Positions 43,374-51,574 of a stretch of DNA of 57,500 nucleotides are shown here, piece after piece; position 1 is the stretch's first letter, and each line of letters opens with the position of its first letter. The stretch covers positions 1 through 57,500 of the forward strand of contig JADJIQ010000001.1 of assembly GCA_016707005.1 (NCBI GenBank), in the 5' to 3' direction. A model generated the notes under the pieces. That model saw only the letters and a program-made list of their open reading frames with translations, searched no databases and was not told the DNA's origin. Made by a program: the position numbers and the translations under genes. This DNA comes from Ignavibacteria bacterium (GTDB taxonomy: Bacteria > Bacteroidota > Ignavibacteria > Kapaibacteriales > Kapaibacteriaceae).

Positions 43374-44296
43374 CCTCCCTTGCGGGCGGTAACACGTACG
43401 AACGGGGGATCGGTGGAGATCACGCGGACGTTGTTCGGCGCAAGAACGCGCGGCCGAACGAATCCGCTCTGCGGTCGTTCCGTGATCTCTGCATGCAGAT
43501 CCTTTGCCGTGATCTGAGCTACATCGTCCACGCCGCCACGCACCACAACGCGGATGCGCGATGGATGAACATCCATGTACTCCGATCCTTGGGAGGTGGC
43601 CAACGTTACGGGTACATCCATCACCATAAGGTCTGCAGATTGTTGCACGTTGAGCTGCACACGAACGACCGACGGAACAACGTTCACGAGAGACATCAAC
43701 GTGTCACTCACCGGAACATCCAACCCGGCGGATTCATGGACATCTTCAAGAGAGAGGCGTTGCGTTGACCATTCCTGAATGCGCTCAACGATGCTCTTCG
43801 TTCCGCGAACCTCCACCTCCTGCATCATCGATTGCGGTTCCGATGCTAGGAGGAAACCTTGTCTGCAAGAGATGTTGTGCTGCACGCGTAGTGGCACTCG
43901 TTTCACAGCAAGATCACCGGTAGCCAGATTGATCTCGCTTGGAACTACAGAGATGGTTCGAAGGGGTATAGCAGAGACCAGGCCGCGTAGGAGATCCGGA
44001 CTCTCGGCCTTGTACGTGGATGGTCCGGTTGCGCGAAGACGTTGGAGGTCAAGCGTGCATGCTGCGGCCTTTGTGAAATACTTCAGGTTCAGAAGTTGAA
44101 GACCGGATGCACGTACGCGCACGGAGAGGGTTGCCGGAACGGTAGAAAGTAATGCTTGGTTTGGAGGCGACACCACAACGAACGGCACAATGATGTCGTC
44201 CTCGTACGATCTCGTCAGTGACACATATCCCCACAGGCCAACGGCCGCAAGGATCGCCCCACCTAGAGTCAGGAAACTGAAACGTCGTGCTGCCAT
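43334..44296 (-). CDS. YbbR-like domain membrane-anchored protein
   Basis: Encodes 320 residues with one N-terminal helix (FLTLGGAILAAVGLWGYVSL) and extracytoplasmic YbbR-type repeats (PFVVVSPPNQALLSTVPATL.., VTLATSQGSEYMDVHPSRIR followed by VVVRGG). In many bacteria YbbR/CdaR proteins regulate diadenylate cyclase; no cdaA/disA is present in this window. It starts within the dnaG 3' end (28-base overlap) as the last gene of the folB-folK-dnaG operon. Its own end overlaps queA. Confidence 0.75.
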   Translation of the reverse strand: MAARRFSFLTLGGAILAAVGLWGYVSLTRSYEDDIIVPFVVVSPPNQALLSTVPATLSVRVRASGLQLLNLKYFTKAAACTLDLQRLRATGPSTYKAESPDLLRGLVSAIPLRTISVVPSEINLATGDLAVKRVPLRVQHNISCRQGFLLASEPQSMMQEVEVRGTKSIVERIQEWSTQRLSLEDVHESAGLDVPVSDTLMSLVNVVPSVVRVQLNVQQSADLMVMDVPVTLATSQGSEYMDVHPSRIRVVVRGGVDDVAQITAKDLHAEITERPQSGFVRPRVLAPNNVRVISTDPPFVRVTARKGGQPGVRISSDESP

Positions 44297-46185
44297 GAGA
44301 GGTCTTTGGGGTCAGTGTCAAAACAACGACGCAGATCCTCGCGCCGTTTGATCATCGCTGTGATCTGGTACATGAATCGTTTACGTTCGTCCACATCGAT
44401 GGTGGTCTCAATGGTCTGTGTCATAATGTCGATGCGCTGATGCAGGCGATGTATCTCGATATTGAGAAGAGCATCCCGCACAGGTCTGGCGATGTCGTAC
44501 GTTGGTACATCCACGTTGAACCTGCCCCATGCATCACTCGGAGAAGAGACGGCAAAAAGGATGTCGGCCAGTTCACGTCGTTCATCTGTTGTGAGTTCTT
44601 CATCGTTCAGCACTTGTTGAACCCATTCGCCGTGCTCAACTTCGGCAACCAGGATGCGACGGAAGATGCGCTGACCAGACTCACTCCAGAAGGTCTTCTC
44701 CGTTACATGGAATCCGTTGAGGAGAAAGCTGAGTCCATCATCTAAGGTCATGGCCACACGGATCAATTCACGTTCAGGTGGAAGCAGAACGGCTACTGGA
44801 CGGGGCGCGATCTTCGCGTCTGGTCCACCCGATTGCGTGATCGCTTGCTGCTTCGTGTCTTGACGCTGATCATAACGCTGGGCTGGTCTGCGATTGGTGA
44901 TCTGTGAAAGTTCAGAAGCCAGCAATCGCTCATCAAGACGGAATCTCTCGGCAAGATCTCGCACAAGAAACTGATGGCGAAGTGTTTCCGGAACAGATGC
45001 GATCCACTCCAACATCGTACGAACGGCCTTGGCTTGCTGCACGGGATCATCGAGCAATCCCATGCGTTGGAATCTGTCGGTCTGATACACAAGCCAGGAA
45101 GGGGCTCCATCGATCAACGCCCGCAAGGCGTCGGCTCCACGCTCACGCACCAAGGAGTCGGGATCAGTCCCCGGCGGCAACAGCACACACTTCACATCAA
45201 AACCGCCGGCAAGTCCGAGCTCGATACCGCGAGTAATGGCCTTCTGTCCGGCCTCATCACTATCGAAGACAAGAACGACCGTGTCTGCATATCGCTTGAT
45301 CAGTCGAAGCTGATCCTGCGTAAGCGCCGTTCCCGAGCTTGCAACCGTTGCCGTGAATCCGGCTTGGTGAAGGGAGATCACATCAGCCTGACCCTCAACG
45401 AGAACGGCGGTACGATGTTCGGTGATGGATCGTTTCGCGCGATCGAGTCCGTAGAGAACTCTACTCTTGTCAAAGACGATGCTCTGAGGTGAGTTGACAT
45501 ACTTTGGCTGACCTGGTTCATCGGTAAGTGTGCGGGCACTGAAGCCCACCACACGTCCAGCATCGTCACAGATGGCGAACATCGCTCTGCCACGGAACCG
45601 GTCATACGTCTTGCCGTCTTCTCGCGTGATCACCAATCCGGCATCAACAAGATGTTCGATCGCAAAGCCGCGTTCGAGCAAGTGCTTCATGCCGGCATCC
45701 CACGATGCAGGAGCAGCTCCGAGTTTGAATGCCTCCGATATCTCTTCTCCGAATCCGCGCTTTGTATAGAAGGCGCGTGCAGGAGCCCCGTCTGAGGAGT
45801 TCAAGATGGAACGGTAGAAGTCAGTGGCTTCGCGCAGAGCTCGGAGGGCAGCATCCTTACGTGCAAGTTCGCCCGTTGGATCGTCTCGTTGTTCTTCCGG
45901 GATCTCAATGCCGCTTCTACGTGCCAGATGTTTCACTGCGTCAACAAAGCCCATGTGCATGTGCTCTTCGACGAACGTGATCACATTGCCGGCCTTACCG
46001 CAACCGAAGCACTTGTAGATACCGCGCTCGGGGTTGACGTTGAACGACGGAGTTTTTTCGTTGTGAAAGGGGCATAGTCCGAGGTAGTTCTTGTTCGTGC
46101 GCTTGAGCTTTACATGCTCTCCGATCACGTCCACAATGTCTGCTTGTGACCGAACTTGATCGATGATATGTTCAGGGATGCGCAT
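44269..46185 (-). CDS. dnaG: DNA primase
   Basis: Encodes 638 residues. The N-terminal zinc-binding domain has CPFHNEKTPSFNVN..CFGCGKAGNV. The Toprim core has VLVEGQADVISLHQAGF (EGQxD in place of the commoner EGYxD) and VLVFDSDEAGQKA. The C-terminal helicase-binding domain is present. It makes RNA primers at the replication fork. The gene follows folK by six bases; the usual dnaG partners rpsU and rpoD are not adjacent. Confidence 0.95.
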   Translation of the reverse strand: MRIPEHIIDQVRSQADIVDVIGEHVKLKRTNKNYLGLCPFHNEKTPSFNVNPERGIYKCFGCGKAGNVITFVEEHMHMGFVDAVKHLARRSGIEIPEEQRDDPTGELARKDAALRALREATDFYRSILNSSDGAPARAFYTKRGFGEEISEAFKLGAAPASWDAGMKHLLERGFAIEHLVDAGLVITREDGKTYDRFRGRAMFAICDDAGRVVGFSARTLTDEPGQPKYVNSPQSIVFDKSRVLYGLDRAKRSITEHRTAVLVEGQADVISLHQAGFTATVASSGTALTQDQLRLIKRYADTVVLVFDSDEAGQKAITRGIELGLAGGFDVKCVLLPPGTDPDSLVRERGADALRALIDGAPSWLVYQTDRFQRMGLLDDPVQQAKAVRTMLEWIASVPETLRHQFLVRDLAERFRLDERLLASELSQITNRRPAQRYDQRQDTKQQAITQSGGPDAKIAPRPVAVLLPPERELIRVAMTLDDGLSFLLNGFHVTEKTFWSESGQRIFRRILVAEVEHGEWVQQVLNDEELTTDERRELADILFAVSSPSDAWGRFNVDVPTYDIARPVRDALLNIEIHRLHQRIDIMTQTIETTIDVDERKRFMYQITAMIKRREDLRRCFDTDPKDLSWQHDVSVS

Positions 46186-46191
46186 TGATTA

Positions 46192-46671
46192 TCACTCGGC
46201 TATCGCAACGGATGAAGTGTCCGGACACACATTGAGCAATTCTCCGATGGACATCCCTGTCCTCGGAGACACCATCTCGGGTGCGATCTCTTGGCAGGGG
46301 GCTAACACGAACCGACGTTCTTCCATTCGTGCATGCGGGATATGCAGGTCTCCGTCATCCACGATCACATCTCCCACGAGGATCACATCGATATCGATCT
46401 CACGTTCTCGCCAGCGCTCACGCTGCTGTCGGCCCAATTGATTCTCGATATTCTTGCAGCGGTCATGGATCTCTTGCGCCGATAGATCACTGGATCCAAC
46501 GATCGCTGCATTGATGAAAGGCGGTTGATCGGTGTATCCAACCGGATCCGTGAGCCACATTTGCGATCGGAGCGTGTCGGAAAGGATCGTTCGCTCGATC
46601 TCGGTCATGGCTGCCCGCACCATTTCTCGCGAGTTGCCGATGTTGGAGCCGAGAGAGAGGAGAACGCGCAT
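46192..46671 (-). CDS. folK: 2-amino-4-hydroxy-6-hydroxymethyldihydropteridine pyrophosphokinase
   Basis: Encodes 159 residues. HPPK motifs are LLSLGSNIGNSREMV, PFINAAIVG, LGRQQRERWREREIDIDVIL, HARMEERRFVLAPCQEIAP. It pyrophosphorylates hydroxymethyldihydropterin for FolP. It follows folB by eight bases. Confidence 0.94.
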   Translation of the reverse strand: MRVLLSLGSNIGNSREMVRAAMTEIERTILSDTLRSQMWLTDPVGYTDQPPFINAAIVGSSDLSAQEIHDRCKNIENQLGRQQRERWREREIDIDVILVGDVIVDDGDLHIPHARMEERRFVLAPCQEIAPEMVSPRTGMSIGELLNVCPDTSSVAIAE

Positions 46672-46679
46672 GTCAGTGA

Positions 46680-47063
46680 TCAGTCTTCGCGGACAACAGT
46701 GATCTCAGCTTCGACGTGGTCGAGAACCTGCTGAATAGGAACGTTGAGTTTGCGAACACGCACCGTTGTCTGACGAACGGCAACAAAACGATCGATGATG
46801 GCCGAAGCCATATCAAAGGACAACGTTTCGATCAGTTCGCAGGGCTCACCGTTCATGTGTTCGTTCACAAGGAAGAGCACTTCTTCGTAGTTCACGGTGT
46901 CGCTGAGATCGTCACTGACAACAGCCTTCATCGTGTCATACCATACATCCACATCCACCTGAAAACGACCGCCGAGGTTGCGTTCTTCCTCACGGACGCC
47001 GTGGAAGGCAAAAAACTCAGCGTTTACGATGGAGAGTCGGGTCAGTGTGGTCTGGCGTTTCAT
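46680..47063 (-). CDS. folB: Dihydroneopterin aldolase
   Basis: Encodes 127 residues. FolB landmarks are FFAFHGVREEERNLGGRFQV followed by DVDVWYD, VNYEEVLFLVNEHMN and ETLSFDMASAIIDRF, with catalytic-type Glu and Lys in their usual places (RKLNVPI). It cleaves dihydroneopterin, giving the FolK substrate. It is first in the minus-strand operon. Confidence 0.92.
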   Translation of the reverse strand: MKRQTTLTRLSIVNAEFFAFHGVREEERNLGGRFQVDVDVWYDTMKAVVSDDLSDTVNYEEVLFLVNEHMNGEPCELIETLSFDMASAIIDRFVAVRQTTVRVRKLNVPIQQVLDHVEAEITVVRED

Positions 47064-47153
47064 TTGTTCTTCCGTTCATGTGGTGGTTAGGACCCCGAAA
47101 CTAGCCCCGAATTGGGTAATTTCGTGACATACTCTCTTGCAAAAGGAACCTCA

Positions 47154-47675
47154 ATGCCAATGAAACCAAAACTCGTAGACGCCTTCAACATCCAGATCCA
47201 AGCCGAATTCCAAAGCTCCTATACCTATCTCGGCATGGCTGCATGGTTCGCCGAGCAGAATCTGCCGGGCTTTGCCCAGTGGATGCGGGTGCAGTGGCAA
47301 GAAGAGACCATGCACGCCATGAAGCTCTACGACTTTCTTCACAATCGTGGTGAGTCGGTTACCCTTCGCCCCCTTGCTGCACCGGTCAAGAAATACACGT
47401 CAGCCGTACAGGTGTTCGAACAGGTTCGCAAGCACGAGATGGCGATAACGGCAAGCATCAATGCGTTGTATGAACTCGCATTGAAAGAAAAGGACCTACC
47501 TGCACAGATCGTCTTGCAATGGTTCATCAATGAGCAGGTGGAAGAAGAAGCGCTGGTGGTAGAGATCATTGAGCGATTGAAGCTTGTGGGTTCAGACGGT
47601 CCTTCTGTCTACCTCCTTGATCGTCAAATGGCTACCCGTCCGGCTCCTGCTCCAACATCCGGCGCTCAGGCGTAA
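47154..47675 (+). CDS. Ferritin (FtnA-like)
   Basis: Encodes 173 residues in a four-helix bundle. Ferroxidase residues are visible as E in QAEFQSSYTYLGMAAWF, the E..H of WQEETMHAMKLYDFL, and E in NEQVEEEALVVEIIERL. It stores iron in a 24-mer in the cytosol. The start at MPMKPKLVDAF, after AAAGGAAC, fits the family; the in-frame ATG 42 bases upstream does not. A short Pro/Ala tail follows helix 5. Confidence 0.9.
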   Translation: MPMKPKLVDAFNIQIQAEFQSSYTYLGMAAWFAEQNLPGFAQWMRVQWQEETMHAMKLYDFLHNRGESVTLRPLAAPVKKYTSAVQVFEQVRKHEMAITASINALYELALKEKDLPAQIVLQWFINEQVEEEALVVEIIERLKLVGSDGPSVYLLDRQMATRPAPAPTSGAQA

Positions 47676-47694
47676 GAACACGTTCCCGAACTCT

Positions 47695-48702
47695 ATGCAT
47701 CACCTCTCACGCGAACGAACACAGAACCTTTTAACGGCTCTCCGCGGAATGGAGATCGGCGTGGTAGGGGACATCATGCTCGATAGGTATTTCTGGGGGA
47801 GCGTTCATCGCGTCTCCCCGGAAGCGCCAGTTCCTGTGGTGGACATTGACAATGAGAGCTTCCACCTAGGAGGGGCCGCCAACGTTGCCACCAATCTTCT
47901 TGGGCTTGGTGCACAGCCCCTTCTCTGTGGAGTAGTGGGTGATGATTCATCGGGGAAGATGTTGCGTGAGATCGGTCTAGCAGCTGGACTCGATGTTGAC
48001 GGCATTGCCGTTGAAGAGGGCAGGCCTACAACGGTGAAGACGCGAGTGATCGGCAATAACCAGCAGATCGTTCGGCTTGATCGGGAGACACGAGCACATG
48101 TGGCTCCAAATGTGATCGAGTCCGTGTCGGACTTTCTTCGCAAACGGACGAGTCTGCGTGGGATCATCCTTGAGGACTACGACAAAGGGTTCCTCTCTCC
48201 GCAGTTGATCGCCTCCGTGATGGCTGTTGCCTCGGAGCGGTCGATACCGGTGTTTGTTGATCCGAAGCGTCGACACTTCTTCGATTTCACGTCATGCACG
48301 CTCTTCAAACCGAACAGGAAGGAAGCTGCAGATGCATTGGATATACCGCTGAAGACCGACGCTGATGTACGCGAAGCAGGAGCGATGCTTTTGGAAAAAC
48401 TCGATTGTGATAACGTGCTTATCACATTGGGATCCGAAGGCATGATGCTGTTTGAGCGCAGTGGTGAAGTAAGCAGCGTTCCAACACGTGCGAAGAATGT
48501 GGCCGACGTCTCCGGTGCCGGTGATACCGTCATCGCAACGTTAGGAGCAATGGTGGCTGCAGGTGCGTCCATGCGCGAGGCCGCTGCACTTGCGAATGTT
48601 GCAGCGGGATGTGTTGTGGCGGAACCGGGTATCATCGCCATCACGGCCGATTCTCTTTTGTCCGCCGTCCACGAAGACGAGACTTCAACACGACCATCAT
48701 GA
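47695..48702 (+). CDS. hldE1/rfaE1: D-glycero-beta-D-manno-heptose-7-phosphate kinase
   Basis: Encodes 335 residues of the PfkB family, with GDIMLDRYFWGSVHRVSPEA and the phosphate-binding end DVSGAGDTVIATLGAMVAAG. Only domain I of HldE is present; domain II is the next gene. It phosphorylates heptose-7-phosphate at C1 for ADP-heptose and lipopolysaccharide core. The start is set at MHHLSRERTQ, after the ferritin stop. It overlaps the next gene by ATGA. Confidence 0.92.
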   Translation: MHHLSRERTQNLLTALRGMEIGVVGDIMLDRYFWGSVHRVSPEAPVPVVDIDNESFHLGGAANVATNLLGLGAQPLLCGVVGDDSSGKMLREIGLAAGLDVDGIAVEEGRPTTVKTRVIGNNQQIVRLDRETRAHVAPNVIESVSDFLRKRTSLRGIILEDYDKGFLSPQLIASVMAVASERSIPVFVDPKRRHFFDFTSCTLFKPNRKEAADALDIPLKTDADVREAGAMLLEKLDCDNVLITLGSEGMMLFERSGEVSSVPTRAKNVADVSGAGDTVIATLGAMVAAGASMREAAALANVAAGCVVAEPGIIAITADSLLSAVHEDETSTRPS

Positions 48703-49166
48703 TCCTTACCACCGATCCAGAGATCGTATCCCTGCGCGAATCATTACGTGAACAAGGGAAACGCATCGTCTTCACAAATGGCGTCTTCGACATTCTGCAT
48801 GCCGGACACGTTACCTATCTGGAGAAGGCTCGTGAGTTCGGTGATGTTCTTGTGTTAGGATTGAATTCCGACGACTCGGTCCGCAGACTCAAAGGTCCGG
48901 AACGCCCTGTCAATTCGGAGCTCGACAGAGCAACCGTTATTGCCGGACTGCGCTCGGTTGATCATGTTGTCATCTTTGGAGATGATACGCCCCTTCATAT
49001 CATCGGACTCTTGTTACCCGATGTTCTTGTGAAAGGGGGCGACTATACACGTGATACGATCGTAGGTGCTGATGTTGTTGAACAACATGGCGGACGTGTC
49101 GAAACGATACCGCTACTAGAAGGTAGGTCTACTACCTCCATCATCACTCGCGTGAGAACGGTTTGA
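48699..49166 (+). CDS. hldE2/rfaE2: D-glycero-beta-D-manno-heptose 1-phosphate adenylyltransferase
   Basis: Encodes 155 residues, a nucleotidyltransferase with FTNGVFDILHAGHVTYLEKA (HxGH motif) and EGRSTTSIITRV (ISSTxxR-like end). It adds AMP to heptose-1-phosphate. It is split from the kinase domain, the two-gene arrangement found in many non-enteric bacteria. The last 23 bases overlap the convergent outer-membrane protein gene. Confidence 0.93.
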   Translation: MILTTDPEIVSLRESLREQGKRIVFTNGVFDILHAGHVTYLEKAREFGDVLVLGLNSDDSVRRLKGPERPVNSELDRATVIAGLRSVDHVVIFGDDTPLHIIGLLLPDVLVKGGDYTRDTIVGADVVEQHGGRVETIPLLEGRSTTSIITRVRTV

Positions 49167-50364
49167 ACCACGTTTCACCGATACTAACGGTGAATGTGAG
49201 GCGAAGGAATAACTCAGACAACGCGCCGTTTGAAGGACCTCGGTATCCACCCATTACGGCAGCATCAACGGTTGCACTGGCGCCGAGAGGGAAATCGAAT
49301 CCACCAGAGGCGAAGACTTCGTCGATATTCTCACCCTTGAACGTATAATACTGACGTTGGAAGCCGGCACCTGCACGGAATCCCCACTTTTCTCCAAACG
49401 TAGGAGCGTATTGAGCTGCAGGTCTGTCAAAGCCAAATGTTGCTCTAAGTGAACGAGAATAGGTGGCATCTGAGCGCGGGTTCACATCAACACTTGAATG
49501 ATCTCCAAACTCAAGGTCGATCCCGTAACGCGAGCGTCCTGATTTGATCGAAGCACCGATACCGACGCTGTACGGCAGTTCGGTTGTCGACTGCACGGCA
49601 CGCGTTGAATCAAAGTAAGGGCTGCCGCTCAACGTTCCGGCTGCACGATAGACGATATTCATTGAGCCGCGCGGACCACCCGATACAAAAGCTCCAAGCG
49701 ACAAGGCCGGAGTTGCCTTATAGTACAATCCGCCTCGAAGCAGGATGCCGCGAACATCATAGGACGTTGTTGACGTAACCAACTCTCTGTAACCATCGAT
49801 GAAGATGTTATCCGAGAGCGTGATCACGCCGAACAGTGTCTGGATGGATACGCCGCCGTAGAAGTCGCCAAGCCGACCGGATGCGCCGATCTGAATGCTG
49901 GACGTTCCGCCGGTACCTTGTTGTTGACTACGTCCGGTAACGGCCGAGCCATCGATATCTGTCTTGAGTTCACGCCTCACAACGTAGTTCACAGATGAAT
50001 ACGGGACCACGCCAAATGAGACCCCAAACCCATGTGCAGTATCGATGGCGAACAGTACCATCAGACCATCGATCTCGCCGTTGTTCTGAGCGATCGAGTT
50101 CCCGTTGTCTGTGACGAGGTGCTGGTTAAATCGATATCCGGCTTGAAGCCGGGTGTACGGAGAAAAGCCCAGCAAGGCCGGGTTGACGATGTTGATCCCG
50201 TGATCGCTTGGCATGGCGATGGACGTGCCGGACATCCCGTCATAGAGTGCACCAACAGTTCGACGCAGATCGCCAAGGCCAATGGACGAATAGTTGGAGC
50301 CCCCTTGACCAAACGCAGTGAGTGGGATGGCTAACAACACGAGGATGAGGAAGGGGCGCATCAT
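49144..50364 (-). CDS. Putative outer-membrane beta-barrel protein
   Basis: Encodes 406 residues with signal peptide MMRPFLILVLLAIPLTAFGQ and a body of amphipathic strands (ARLQAGYRFN-like, FGVSFGVVPYSSVNYVV, SLGAFVSGGPRGSMNIVY), ending FTVSIGETWFKPF. The N-terminal MPSDHGINIVNPALLGF phrase (GhalVDDPsAIYWNPA-like) suggests the FadL/PorV-type family. It is coupled by ATGA to the upstream lipoprotein. Function unknown. Confidence 0.75.
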   Translation of the reverse strand: MMRPFLILVLLAIPLTAFGQGGSNYSSIGLGDLRRTVGALYDGMSGTSIAMPSDHGINIVNPALLGFSPYTRLQAGYRFNQHLVTDNGNSIAQNNGEIDGLMVLFAIDTAHGFGVSFGVVPYSSVNYVVRRELKTDIDGSAVTGRSQQQGTGGTSSIQIGASGRLGDFYGGVSIQTLFGVITLSDNIFIDGYRELVTSTTSYDVRGILLRGGLYYKATPALSLGAFVSGGPRGSMNIVYRAAGTLSGSPYFDSTRAVQSTTELPYSVGIGASIKSGRSRYGIDLEFGDHSSVDVNPRSDATYSRSLRATFGFDRPAAQYAPTFGEKWGFRAGAGFQRQYYTFKGENIDEVFASGGFDFPLGASATVDAAVMGGYRGPSNGALSELFLRLTFTVSIGETWFKPFSRE

Positions 50365-51572
50365 TTATCGAACACGCCTGGTATCGTGTAGGCCACCGTT
50401 ACTCGAGGGCGGAGGTAGTCTGCTGCGTTGAGGCCATAGATGTGAAGTCGGTTCATGCGCCATGTTTCGTACACACCGGACGGCTTGATGATCAACTCAG
50501 CCGGACCACCGTACTTTCTGATCAACTGCAACATCGGTCCGATATTCGTGAAGATGTAAACGCCGGATGCGTCGTCTCGGGCCGAGAGTTCGATGATAGA
50601 ACCGATCGGCGGGCTGTATCGAATGGCGATCACTTCGTCGCGACCGAAGAGGCCATAGGTTGATGCAGCATCGTTGACCGTGATGCGAAGAGTGCCACCA
50701 ACGATCACCGAGTTATTTGGAATGGAGTCGAGATCGATCTTGAACGACGTACGGTGAATGCGTGCCCCTTGAACAAGAAGTTCACCGGCTTGGGCCTCAG
50801 GTGTATTCACAAAATTGGCAACGGCACTTTCTACAAAAACCGTGTCGAGCGCTTGAGTGGTATCACGTTTCTTCGTGATCACACGGAGCTTCATGACTTG
50901 GATCACACCGTCAAGATTGCGAAACTGGCGGATGACCGACGTGTTCGACGGAAGAAGTACGAAGCCGAAGACCTCTTTTACAAGTGAGGAATCTCTTCCG
51001 GCAACCATCCATCGCTTCACCGCATCAACGTCGAACGGAACGCGGATCATTGAGTCTGCAGGAACCGTTACTTGTTCGGAATACGTGCAGACCGGTGCAT
51101 CTGCTGTTGAATAGAAGTCGGTGCTTCCGTCTGCTGTCCAGATCGAATCCCATGTTACGTTCGCAGACCACGAGCGTTTGAGTTCATATGCAGTGAACGA
51201 GACCGAGCGATCTGATGTGTCCCCATACCGATAGTCTTGCGGGAACATCTGTAGGTCAGCACTGACAACATCGTAAGCTGAATCCGGTCCGAGATCCGGA
51301 TAATTGGTGAATTCCATGAAGACCCGAGCTTGATCATTCTGCGTGTTCCCGATCAAGAAGTAGGTGGAGTTCACAAGTGGTTCACGGACGGACGACATCG
51401 TGTCATTGGAAAGCAATGGAGCATCCAATGATGAAAGAGCGTAGATCGTGTCGGTGCCGGGTACGACTTCAGAGCCCACACTTGTAGGAAGGTCGTTGCA
51501 CGACGAAAGGATCACGCCAATGGCAGCGATCACTGCATAAAACGCGTGGGGGCCACGCCACGTTTCGAACAC
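50361..51572 (-). CDS. DUF4270/DNRLRE-like lipoprotein
   Basis: Encodes 403 residues. The signal ends in a lipobox (VILSSC near residue 24). The body has DSAYDVVSADLQMFPQDYRY, SFTAYELKRSWSANVTWDSI and RVPFDVDAVKRWMVAG, the style of DNRLRE/DUF4270 proteins. In many Bacteroidota a DUF4270 gene sits next to the glycogen-synthase-like gene, as here (gap two bases). A surface lipoprotein is likely; its role is unknown. Confidence 0.7.
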   Translation of the reverse strand: MFETWRGPHAFYAVIAAIGVILSSCNDLPTSVGSEVVPGTDTIYALSSLDAPLLSNDTMSSVREPLVNSTYFLIGNTQNDQARVFMEFTNYPDLGPDSAYDVVSADLQMFPQDYRYGDTSDRSVSFTAYELKRSWSANVTWDSIWTADGSTDFYSTADAPVCTYSEQVTVPADSMIRVPFDVDAVKRWMVAGRDSSLVKEVFGFVLLPSNTSVIRQFRNLDGVIQVMKLRVITKKRDTTQALDTVFVESAVANFVNTPEAQAGELLVQGARIHRTSFKIDLDSIPNNSVIVGGTLRITVNDAASTYGLFGRDEVIAIRYSPPIGSIIELSARDDASGVYIFTNIGPMLQLIRKYGGPAELIIKPSGVYETWRMNRLHIYGLNAADYLRPRVTVAYTIPGVFDK

Positions 51573-51574
51573 GG

